From contig CANRCS010000081.1 in the NCBI GenBank assembly GCA_947629195.1, positions 1-5,060 on the forward strand: a stretch of 5,060 bases of DNA, in the 5' to 3' direction. Positions within the stretch are counted from its first letter, which is position 1; the number at the start of each line of letters is the position of its first letter. The DNA comes from an uncultured Bacilli bacterium (lineage in GTDB: Bacteria > Bacillota_I > Bacilli_A > RF39 > UBA660). Under the pieces are notes generated by a model. That model was not told where the DNA came from. It saw only the letters and a program-made list of their open reading frames with translations, and did no database searches. Of the stretch, positions 1-5,056 are shown one piece after another. A program made the position numbers and the translations under genes.

Positions 1-422
1 GCATTATCACAAACAATAAAATAAGGATAAACTGTTTCTATATTAGCTAGTTCTTTAGGAACAGGTGCACCTAAACTAAACAAATAGTTAAATGCTTTAG
101 AAAGTTTATTTTCATAATAATCTGTAATATGGTCAATATCTGCAAATAATGTATCTTCACTTACATTTTGGTTATTTAATATTATTAATCCATCTTCAAA
201 TATTTTAACTTTTATATCTAGTGCAGTAGTAAACTCTACGTATTCTTCACCAGAAACTCCATAATCTATTTTTCCAATTTCTAAATCTTTACGTAATTCA
301 TTTAATTTCTTTTCACTAAGATTTAACTGAGTTTTACAATCTCTTAAAAAATCATAAATTTCAGATAACTGTAACATAGTTCTTTGAAACCAACCACCAA
401 TATAAATATTACTTATTTTCAT
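1..422 (-). CDS. Unrecognised conserved-looking protein, partial (C-terminus beyond left edge)
   Basis: An open frame runs leftwards from an ATG at 422-420 to the window edge: 140 codons without a stop, so the gene is cut by the window. The start is supported by AAGGAG at 437-432, nine bases upstream; this site overlaps the stop codon of the acetyltransferase gene, so the two are probably translationally coupled. The protein begins MKISNIYIGGWFQRT, has a charged, probably helical stretch at about residues 15-50 (a possible coiled coil), then a mixed segment with KVKIFEDGLIIL around 71-82 and another acidic helical stretch around 88-115. There is no signal peptide or clear membrane segment in the visible part. 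I do not recognise the family and assign no function. Its place as third gene of the XRE-GNAT unit is the only functional hint. The reading frame itself is secure. Confidence 0.82.
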   Translation of the reverse strand, partial: MKISNIYIGGWFQRTMLQLSEIYDFLRDCKTQLNLSEKKLNELRKDLEIGKIDYGVSGEEYVEFTTALDIKVKIFEDGLIILNNQNVSEDTLFADIDHITDYYENKLSKAFNYLFSLGAPVPKELANIETVYPYFIVCDN

Positions 423-435
423 AATTCTTAACTCC

Positions 436-876
436 TTAATCTATTTCTTTTGAAAAAAATTTAGCATCATTGACAATGAATCCATAGTTTTTATAACATT
501 CATGTGCTGGTTTCCTAAAATTGTTTGACCATAACTTCATTGCACTGCAATTTTTCATTTTTGAAATTCTTTCACACTCTTCTAATAATTTCGTACCAAT
601 ATTACATCTTCTATATTTTTCTTTTACACAAACATGATTTAATATTGAATATGTATTCATATCTTCATACATAGTCGGTACTATAGTTATTTTTGCGTGA
701 GCTACTAATTCATCATTTAAATATCCTACAATATATATTTGGTTATCATCATTTTCTGTTTTAGCATATACATTCTTTGCATAATCAATATTTGTATTTT
801 CAAAAAAACATTCATTACACAACTTGATAATACTTTCTACATCATCATAAACTGCTTTTCTAAATTTAACTTCCAT
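436..876 (-). CDS. GNAT-family N-acetyltransferase
   Basis: Predicted cytoplasmic acetyl-CoA-dependent N-acetyltransferase of 146 aa, a normal length for a single GNAT domain. The acetyl-CoA pyrophosphate-binding motif A is visible as VCVKEKYRRCNIGTKLLEE (about residues 82-100). The R-x-x-G-x-G/A signature reads R-R-C-N-I-G, with Asn in place of the first Gly, a tolerated variant. The C-terminal motif ECYKNYGF (126-133) matches the usual Y-x-x-x-G-F end of the fold, with Tyr128 where many members place the general acid. I chose the ATG at 876 over the in-frame ATG at 891 because AGGAG (888-884) sits seven bases upstream of it, and the longer start would lie inside that site. The start is 1 nt past the regulator's stop codon, implying coupling. 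The substrate is unknown; a small molecule, a protein N-terminus or charged tRNA are all possible. Confidence 0.88.
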   Translation of the reverse strand: MEVKFRKAVYDDVESIIKLCNECFFENTNIDYAKNVYAKTENDDNQIYIVGYLNDELVAHAKITIVPTMYEDMNTYSILNHVCVKEKYRRCNIGTKLLEECERISKMKNCSAMKLWSNNFRKPAHECYKNYGFIVNDAKFFSKEID

Positions 877-877
877 T

Positions 878-1129
878 CTACTTCTCCTCATCTAAATCCT
901 CAAATAATAATTTTATATGAACACCTAAGACTTTTGAAATATGATATAAAGTGTTTAATGAAAACGTTTTAAATGTTTCATTTTCAATATCTCCAATAAA
1001 ATTTTCACTATAATTACATTTTTCAGCAAGTTCTCTTTGAGTCCATCCTTTTTGCTTTCTATATTTGCGAATATTTTTACCAACCCAATAATATATATAA
1101 TTATTGTCATCTTTTGATATTTTTGTCAT
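878..1129 (-). CDS. XRE-family helix-turn-helix transcriptional regulator
   Basis: Small DNA-binding regulator of 83 aa, almost entirely one HTH_3/Cro-C1 domain. It reads VGKNIRKYRKQKGWTQRELA at about 16-35, with the helix-turn-helix TQRELAEKCNYSENFIGDIE at 30-49, then the third-helix region and closing helix SLNTLYHISKVLGVHIKLLF (57-76). There is no sensor or enzymatic domain, so it probably acts as a dimeric repressor, perhaps of its own unit. I prefer the ATG at 1129. An upstream in-frame TTG at 1144 would add five residues, but the GGGGT at about 1141-1137, a weak Shine-Dalgarno match, lies between the two and fits the ATG. It is the first gene of the leftward cassette. The upstream region carries repeated GGTTG(AT) words that could be its operator. 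Pairing with an acetyltransferase also allows a toxin-antitoxin reading, which is inference only. Confidence 0.9.
   Translation of the reverse strand: MTKISKDDNNYIYYWVGKNIRKYRKQKGWTQRELAEKCNYSENFIGDIENETFKTFSLNTLYHISKVLGVHIKLLFEDLDEEK
884..888 (-). promoter_or_regulatory. Ribosome binding site that decides the GNAT start
   Basis: AGGAG reads leftwards at 888-884, inside the last codons of the XRE gene and seven bases before the ATG at 876-874. It makes the 876 start more likely than the upstream in-frame ATG at 891, which directly precedes the site. Confidence 0.7.
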
Positions 1130-1146
1130 AAATATCAACCCCAATA

Positions 1147-1175
1147 TTATTATTTCATATAAAAAGCATAATCAA
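1147..1175 (-). promoter_or_regulatory. Candidate promoter of the XRE-GNAT cassette
   Basis: Reading leftwards, TTGATT (1175-1170) resembles a -35 box and is followed after 17 bases by TAATAA (1152-1147), a poor -10 match. It lies just upstream of the regulator start. The -35 overlaps one of the GGTTGAT words noted as a possible operator. Evidence is weak because the whole region is AT-rich. Confidence 0.28.
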
Positions 1176-1197
1176 CCACTACGAATGGGTGGGGTTG
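1173..1197. repeat. Imperfect inverted repeat between divergent genes
   Basis: CAACC (1173-1177) and GGTTG (1193-1197) are exact inverted copies. An alternative pairing of CCAC (1176-1179) with GTGG (1189-1192) plus CAA with TTG gives a seven-pair hairpin with a two-base bulge. This is the only GC-rich patch in the intergenic region. It could be an operator for the neighbouring XRE protein or a small remnant element; there is no poly-T tail to make it a terminator. Confidence 0.4.
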
Positions 1198-1258
1198 TAA
1201 ATTAGTATTTGTTCTTTTTTGTTATTTATAAAAATAAACTTTATATAGGAGGAGCATA

Positions 1259-2347
1259 ATGAAAAAGATAAATTTAGATATAATATTGTTTGGTGCCATA
1301 ATTGTAATTTCATTGTTTGGTGTAATGATGATATATTCATCATCAAGTATTTGGGCAGAATATAAATTTAATGATCCATTTAAATATCTTAAAAATCAAG
1401 GATTATTTTTAATAATTGGAATAATTTTAATGTTGGTAGTATCTAAAATTAACTATAAAGAATATAAATCTAAAGCAAATATTATATTAGGAGTTTGTTT
1501 TGTACTTTTAATTTTAGTATTAATACCTGGTATTGGTAGTGTTAGAAATGGTTCTAGAAGTTGGTTTGGTATTGGTTCATTTGGTATTCAACCTAGTGAA
1601 TTTATGAAACTTGCTCTTATAATTTTTACTGCTAAGTATTTGGAAAAAAACAATAAATTAGTTACTGATGTTAAAAAGGGAGTATTTCCAATACTTGGGA
1701 TTACCCTACTTGCTTTTGGTATAATAATGTTACAACCAGATTTTGGAACAGGAACAATAATAGTTATGACAATAATATGTATGTTATTTGTCAGTGGAGT
1801 TAAAATGAATTTCTTTATGAAAATAGGTGTTATAGGACTTATTGGAGTTGTCGCTTTAATAGCAGTTGCTCCTTATCGTTTAGCTCGTATTTTATCTTTT
1901 ATCGACCCATGGAAAGATCCACTAGGTACTGGATTTCAAATTATTCAGTCACTATATGCAATAGGCCCAGGAGGTCTTCTTGGAATGGGACTTGGAAATT
2001 CCATACAAAAACATTTCTATCTTCCAGAACCACAAACTGATTTTATATTTTCAATAATAAGTGAAGAATTAGGATTTTTAGGAGTAATAATAGTAAGTTT
2101 CCTATTTTTAACAATAATTTATAGAGGTATAAAAATATCTTTAAATTGTGATGATTTATTTGGAAAATATCTAGGATTTGGTATGATTTTTCAATTATCT
2201 TTTCAAGCTATTCTTAATCTAATGGTTGTAGTTGGACTAATTCCTGTAACAGGAGTTACTCTTCCCTTTTTAAGTTATGGTGGTTCTAGTTTACTTATTA
2301 CGATGATTAGTATGGGAATATTGTTAAATATTTCTAGAAATATTTAA
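1259..2347 (+). CDS. ftsW: FtsW/SpoVE-type SEDS peptidoglycan glycosyltransferase
   Basis: Integral membrane protein of 362 aa that polymerises lipid II into glycan strands, working with a class B penicillin-binding protein in division or spore-cortex synthesis. About ten membrane segments are visible (first at 7-26, last at 340-358). Family signatures are NGSRSWFGIG (97-106), IQPSEFMKLAL (110-120), QPDFGTGTII (159-168), RILSFIDPWKDPLGTGFQII (210-229), GPGGLLGMGLGNSIQKHFYL (236-255), PEPQTDFIF (256-264) and LPFLSYGGSS (335-344). Asp261 in QTDFIF corresponds to the essential Asp of SEDS enzymes. The GPGG and GNS-x-QK pattern fits FtsW or SpoVE rather than RodA; the choice between those two is open, as no mur or spore genes adjoin. 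AGGAGG (1247-1252) lies six bases before the ATG. The stop codon lies in a perfect palindrome, and pieces of this 3' end recur twice downstream. Confidence 0.95.
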   Translation: MKKINLDIILFGAIIVISLFGVMMIYSSSSIWAEYKFNDPFKYLKNQGLFLIIGIILMLVVSKINYKEYKSKANIILGVCFVLLILVLIPGIGSVRNGSRSWFGIGSFGIQPSEFMKLALIIFTAKYLEKNNKLVTDVKKGVFPILGITLLAFGIIMLQPDFGTGTIIVMTIICMLFVSGVKMNFFMKIGVIGLIGVVALIAVAPYRLARILSFIDPWKDPLGTGFQIIQSLYAIGPGGLLGMGLGNSIQKHFYLPEPQTDFIFSIISEELGFLGVIIVSFLFLTIIYRGIKISLNCDDLFGKYLGFGMIFQLSFQAILNLMVVVGLIPVTGVTLPFLSYGGSSLLITMISMGILLNISRNI

Positions 2348-2353
2348 CAATAT
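2254..2353 (+). repeat. ftsW 3'-end repeat, copy A (within the intact gene)
   Basis: This is the functional copy: the last codons of the ftsW-like gene and the bases just after its stop. Its first 22 bases (2254-2275) recur exactly at 2804-2825, and its bases 2306-2332 (27 nt) recur exactly at 3172-3198. The copies therefore overlap different parts of this segment. Confidence 0.85.
2318..2353. repeat. Perfect 36-nt palindrome across the ftsW stop codon
   Basis: Arms 2318-2335 and 2336-2353 are exact reverse complements (18 bp, no spacer, centre TCTAGA). The stop codon TAA (2345-2347) lies in the right arm. The corresponding part of copy C (3183-3223) is only a quasi-palindrome. No T-run follows here, so it is a poor intrinsic terminator, although an AT hairpin could still form in the mRNA. 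Confidence 0.9.
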
Positions 2354-2359
2354 AGTTGA

Positions 2360-2748
2360 AATGAAAACATTATTTATGAAGTAAGAAGAAAAGTAAGTTA
2401 TGTTAGATTCTGACTTAGCAAAACTTTATGGATGTTCAAATGGCACTAAATCGATTAACTTGGCTGTTCATAGAAACATTGAAAGGTTTCCCAAAGATTT
2501 TTATTTTCAATTAACCAATGAAGAATTTTTAAACTTGAGGTTTCAATCTGAAACTTCAAAACATGGAGGATCCATATGTCTTTACTGAGCAAGATGTTGC
2601 TATGCTTGCAAGTGTTTTAAGAACATCGATCACCACAAAAGTTAGTATTGCTATTATGGATATTTTTGTAATATTGTTACAAGAATCTTTTAATAATTTA
2701 GAAGATAGTAAAAAATGTTTAATGAAATATGTACTTGCAATTATATAA
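2360..2748 (+). pseudogene. ORF6N-domain protein remnant 1 (two frameshifts)
   Basis: Three reading frames must be joined to recover the family. Frame one (2360-2395) gives NENIIYEVRRKV, matching the usual start of ORF6N proteins. After a shift near 2393-2400, frame two gives MLDSDLAKLYG, then RNIERFPKDFYFQLTNEEF and SETSKHGG, ending at TGA 2586-2588. After a second shift with a small deletion near 2565-2572, frame three gives PYVFTEQDVAMLASVLRTS and TKVSIAIMDIFV, then LLQESFNNLED, to a TAA at 2746-2748. The ORF6N domain occurs in phage antirepressor and KilA-type proteins thought to bind DNA. No start codon is found in the first frame, where TGA (2357-2359) directly precedes it, so no functional product is expected. 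The segment from 2596 to 2706 is about 84% identical to remnant 2 by hand alignment. Confidence 0.85.
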
Positions 2749-2803
2749 GTTATTTTGTATGTTTACCACATATAAAATAAGTTATACTTGCAAGACTTAA
2801 GAA

Positions 2804-2880
2804 AGTTACTCTTCCCTTTTTAAGTATGGCGTTTCAAGTATACTTATTATGATAATTAGTATGGGAATATTTAAATTTCT
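2804..2880 (+). repeat. ftsW 3'-end repeat, copy B (degenerate)
   Basis: The first 22 bases match 2254-2275 exactly. The rest follows the ftsW tail with single-base losses (TAAGTTATGG becomes TAAGTATGG) and substitutions, through ATTAGTATGGGAATATT (2855-2871), then diverges. The indels break the FLSYGGSS reading frame, so this is a non-coding relic. No similarity to ftsW is seen upstream of 2804. Confidence 0.85.
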
Positions 2881-2885
2881 CTTGA

Positions 2886-3170
2886 CACATCAACAAAAGA
2901 ATTAATGAATCTGTTGAAAATAATCCTGAAAATTTTTCCTAGAATTTAACTAATTATGAATGGAATTTTTTAAGGTCGAAATTTTCGACCTTAAAAATTC
3001 AGGAAAATTACGGAGGAACCCACAGAAAATATTTGCCACGTGTATTACAAAGCAATGCGTTGCTATGCTAGCAACTATTTTAAAACCTGATGTTGTTACA
3101 AAAGTTAGTATTTCTATTATGGATGTTTTTTTAATATTGTTACAAGAATCTTTTAATAAATTAGAAGATA
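2886..3170 (+). pseudogene. ORF6N-domain protein remnant 2 (truncated, stop and frameshift)
   Basis: A second ORF6N gene that has lost its N-terminus. From 2886 the frame reads KRINESVENNPENFS, hits a TAG at 2940-2942, and continues as NLTNYEWNFLRSKFSTLKIQ, then GGTHRKYLPRV. Loss of one base near 3045 moves the frame, after which ITKQCVAMLATILKPDVVTK and VSISIMDVF follow, then LLQESFNKLED. The FLRSKFSTL and HRKYLPRVFTEQ-like motifs belong to a different ORF6N subtype from remnant 1, yet the last 72 bases are about 94% identical to it. The remnant stops at LED and runs directly into ftsW tail copy C. No translated product is expected. Confidence 0.85.
2967..2997. repeat. Perfect 31-nt palindrome inside ORF6N remnant 2
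   Basis: Arms 2967-2981 and 2983-2997 are exact reverse complements (15 bp) around one central T at 2982. The core is AAGGTCGAAA with its complement, flanked by five T and five A. It coincides with the codons for the FLRSKFSTLK motif of the ORF6N domain. The A/T flanks would make it terminator-like on either strand, but with only five T residues. Confidence 0.9.
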
Positions 3171-3171
3171 A

Positions 3172-3223
3172 ATTAGTATGGGAATATTGTTAAATATTAG
3201 TAGAAATAATAATTAACAATATT
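3172..3223 (+). repeat. ftsW 3'-end repeat, copy C
   Basis: Bases 3172-3198 equal 2306-2332 exactly (27 nt). In the ftsW frame the copy reads SMGILLNISRNNN then TAA, a plausible alternative C-terminus to the SMGILLNISRNI of the intact gene. It is directly followed by a hairpin and T-run, so this may be the ancestral end of the ftsW gene, now separated from it. Confidence 0.8.
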
Positions 3224-3239
3224 CTTTTATTTTTTTTAC
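3183..3239 (+). terminator. Candidate intrinsic terminator upstream of the DUF2779-type gene
   Basis: AATATTGTTAA (3183-3193) pairs perfectly with TTAACAATATT (3213-3223) over a 19-base loop. A T-rich run follows at 3225-3238 (TTTTATTTTTTTT and flanking bases). The stem has only one G-C pair, but the terminator at 4806-4855 is equally AT-rich. It probably once ended the ftsW transcript and now isolates the next gene. Confidence 0.5.
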
Positions 3240-3276
3240 TTCTGGTGTAAAATAAAGTTATACATGGAGGTAGTTT

Positions 3277-4794
3277 ATGAATTTATCAAAATCAAAATAT
3301 TGTAATGCAATTCAATGTAAAAAAATGCTTTGGTTAGATACTAATAAATCAGATGTTAAAAGTGATATGACAAATGAATCAGTATTAGATAATGGTGTAG
3401 AAGTAGGAGAAATAGCTAGAAGACTATTTGGACAATATGAATCTATACCATATAATGAAGACTTAAATATAATGATTGAAGATACAAAAAAGGCATTATT
3501 ACAAGATAATATAGTAATTACAGAAGCATCATTTTTGTATGATAATAATTTTTGTAGTGTCGATATATTAAAGAAAACAGGGAATGAAATAGAAATTTAT
3601 GAAGTTAAAAGTTCTACTAATTTAAAAGATATTTATATTGAAGATGTTTCATATCAAACTTATATATTATTGAATTTAGGTTACAACATAAAAAAGGTTT
3701 GTATAGCTTATATTAATAGTTCGTATGAAAGAAATTTAGAACTTGAATTAGATAAACTATTTACTATAAAAGATGTTACTGATATAGTTTTTAAAAATCA
3801 AGAAAATGTTAAAAAACAAATAAAAGATATAAACGAATATATGATGAAAACTAATGAACCAGAAGAAAAATTAAATATTAATTGTTCAACTCCATATGAA
3901 TGTCCATTTTTTTCGTATTGTACAAAAGATTTACCAAAAGACAATATATTTAAATTAAAAAGAATTAGAAATAAATTAAAATTTGATTTATACAATAAAG
4001 ATATTTATACATATAATGATTTATTAAATGAAAATATAGATTGGAAAGTAAAACAACAAATTGAATTTGAACTATATGATAAAAAACCAATGATACTTAA
4101 AGATGAAATAAAAAAATTCCTAGATAATTTAACCTATCCATTATATTTTTTAGATTTTGAAACATATCAACAACCTATTCCTCAATATATGGGTGTTAAA
4201 CCATATATGCAAATACCATTTCAATATTCTCTTCACTATTTAGAAAGTGAAAATGATAAGTTGAAACATAAAGAATTTCTAGCAGAAGCTAATGAAGATC
4301 CACGTAGAAAATTAGCTGAGCAATTAGTAAAAGATATTCCTAAAAATGTATGTACACTAGCATATAATATGGGATTTGAAAAATCTGTTATTAAAAATCT
4401 TGCTAAACTATTTCCAGATTTAGAAGAACATTTAATGAATATACATGATAATATTAAAGATTTAATGATTCCATTTATTAATAGATATTATTATACAAAA
4501 GAAATGAAAGGATCATACTCAATAAAATATGTTTTACCTGCCCTATTTCCTAATGATCCTACATTAAATTATCATAACTTAGATTTAATTCATAATGGTA
4601 GTGAAGCTATGAATGCATATGCTAATCTAGGGAAATTAAGTAAAGATGAACAGATTAAAGTACGTGAAAATCTATTAAAATATTGTGAATTAGATACTTA
4701 TGCTATGGTAAAAATATGGTTAAAATTAAAAGAAATATCAAATTATAAATTAACAATAGAAAATGAATCAGATGAAAAAGTACTAACAAAATAG
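3277..4794 (+). CDS. DUF2779-type dual-nuclease protein (Cas4/RecB-like plus DnaQ-like)
   Basis: Predicted cytoplasmic protein of 505 aa with two nuclease-like halves. The N-terminal half (about 1-220) resembles Cas4/RecB-type PD-(D/E)XK nucleases: Glu83, Asp96 in SVDIL, and the E-x-K pair Glu109-Lys111 in IYEVKSS, then Gln127. Cys9 or Cys14 near the start plus Cys203, Cys209 and Cys215 form a Cas4-like Fe-S cluster signature, with C-x5-C-x5-C spacing. The C-terminal half (about 285-485) has DnaQ-like motifs: LDFET (Asp293, Glu295), AYNMGFE (Asn364, Glu368) and YCELDTYAM (Asp473). The motif YQQPIPQYMGVKPYMQIPFQ (297-316) and EMKGSYSIKYVLP (409-421) match my recollection of the DUF2779 family. 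GGAGG (3266-3270) lies six bases before the ATG. TAAAAT (3248-3253) could be a -10 box. The biological role and substrate are unknown; DNA or RNA processing or defence are possible. Confidence 0.88.
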   Translation: MNLSKSKYCNAIQCKKMLWLDTNKSDVKSDMTNESVLDNGVEVGEIARRLFGQYESIPYNEDLNIMIEDTKKALLQDNIVITEASFLYDNNFCSVDILKKTGNEIEIYEVKSSTNLKDIYIEDVSYQTYILLNLGYNIKKVCIAYINSSYERNLELELDKLFTIKDVTDIVFKNQENVKKQIKDINEYMMKTNEPEEKLNINCSTPYECPFFSYCTKDLPKDNIFKLKRIRNKLKFDLYNKDIYTYNDLLNENIDWKVKQQIEFELYDKKPMILKDEIKKFLDNLTYPLYFLDFETYQQPIPQYMGVKPYMQIPFQYSLHYLESENDKLKHKEFLAEANEDPRRKLAEQLVKDIPKNVCTLAYNMGFEKSVIKNLAKLFPDLEEHLMNIHDNIKDLMIPFINRYYYTKEMKGSYSIKYVLPALFPNDPTLNYHNLDLIHNGSEAMNAYANLGKLSKDEQIKVRENLLKYCELDTYAMVKIWLKLKEISNYKLTIENESDEKVLTK

Positions 4795-4805
4795 TGTTAT
4801 ATAAT

Positions 4806-4855
4806 AAATTAAAAAAATAAATTATTTCGTGAAAAATGATTTATTTTTTTAATTT
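4806..4855 (+). terminator. Long AT-rich hairpin terminator after the DUF2779-type gene
   Basis: Arm 4806-4827 pairs with 4834-4855 over 22 base pairs, including one T-G wobble, around the loop CGTGAA. The descending arm contains a run of seven T and the ascending arm a run of seven A, so it could work on both strands. It starts 11 bases after the stop codon. Confidence 0.65.
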
Positions 4856-4880
4856 TATAGACACAAACTACTATTTTATA

Positions 4881-4889
4881 TGATATAAT
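4881..4889 (+). promoter_or_regulatory. Extended -10 promoter of tRNA-Leu
   Basis: TGATATAAT is an exact extended -10 element (TG-n-TATAAT). Transcription would begin near 4896, a few bases before the mature tRNA at 4903. A TAGACA at 4858-4863 is a near -35 match but is 20 bases away, so the extended -10 probably does the work. Confidence 0.6.
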
Positions 4890-4902
4890 TATTTGTGTAA
4901 TT

Positions 4903-4989
4903 GCTTGTGTGGCGAAATTGGTAGACGCATAGCACTCAAAATGCTACGGTTTCGCGACCATGAGGGTTCGAGTCCCTCCACAAGCACCA
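4903..4989 (+). tRNA. tRNA-Leu (anticodon CAA)
   Basis: An 87-nt class II tRNA that reads UUG codons. The acceptor arms GCTTGTG (4903-4909) and CACAAGC (4979-4985) pair fully. The D-loop contains TTGGTAGAC. The anticodon stem TAGCA/TGCTA (4930-4934, 4942-4946) encloses CTCAAAA with anticodon CAA at 4937-4939. A long variable arm (GGT...ACC) fits leucine. The T arm is GAGGG-TTCGAGT-CCCTC. Discriminator A4986 is followed by an encoded CCA (4987-4989). Confidence 0.97.
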
Positions 4990-5030
4990 GTGATGTTTCT
5001 GTTCGAACTATTCGAACTTTAAATATATTT

Positions 5031-5056
5031 TCAGTCTAAATATGACTGATTTTTTA
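5031..5056 (+). terminator. Intrinsic terminator after tRNA-Leu
   Basis: TCAGTC (5031-5036) pairs with GACTGA (5044-5049) around a seven-base loop, followed by TTTTTT (5050-5055). It lies about 40 bases after the tRNA and probably ends a single-gene transcript. Confidence 0.7.

Larger units (their letters stand above)
2354..3171. mobile_element. Decayed insertion or tandem duplication carrying ORF6N genes
   Basis: The stretch between ftsW tail copies A and C holds no intact gene. It contains two broken ORF6N genes separated by tail copy B. ORF6N domains are typical of phage antirepressor-type genes, and flanking copies of a host gene's 3' end are typical of site-specific integration, so an old phage-like element or tandem elements is a reasonable reading. 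No integrase or transposase is visible. A tandem duplication of host sequence followed by decay is the main alternative. Boundaries are approximate. Confidence 0.4.

Noticed and set aside
739..972. Rightward open frame opposite the GNAT and XRE genes
   Set aside because: It lies antisense to two well-supported genes, has a low-complexity composition and matches no family.
2568..2578. GGATCCATATG looks like joined BamHI and NdeI cloning sites
   Set aside because: CCATATGTC encodes the conserved PYV of the ORF6N motif PYVFTEQ, and the surrounding sequence continues the same gene, so a vector artefact is unlikely.
2882..2910. TTGACA as a promoter inside the pseudogene region
   Set aside because: No acceptable -10 box lies 16-18 bases downstream, and the bases belong to the ftsW tail/ORF6N junction.
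2960..3193. Open frame of 77 codons starting at an ATG
   Set aside because: Its first part reads an ORF6N remnant out of frame and its end runs into ftsW tail C. It has no convincing ribosome binding site. It is treated as part of the pseudogene.
2254..3223. CRISPR-like or small tandem repeat array
   Set aside because: The repeats are partial gene ends of different extent with unequal spacing (about 549 and 317 bases), and the intervals hold gene remnants, not short spacers.
3798..3995. Leftward open frame inside the DUF2779-type gene
   Set aside because: Antisense shadow of a clearly coding frame, with the Phe/Ile/Leu-rich bias expected from an AT-rich antisense strand.
5001..5018. Two tandem TTCGAAC words after tRNA-Leu, considered as a LexA-type SOS box
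   Set aside because: The Bacillota box needs GAAC-N4-GTTC; here the second half is in the same orientation, and the position downstream of a tRNA is unsuitable.
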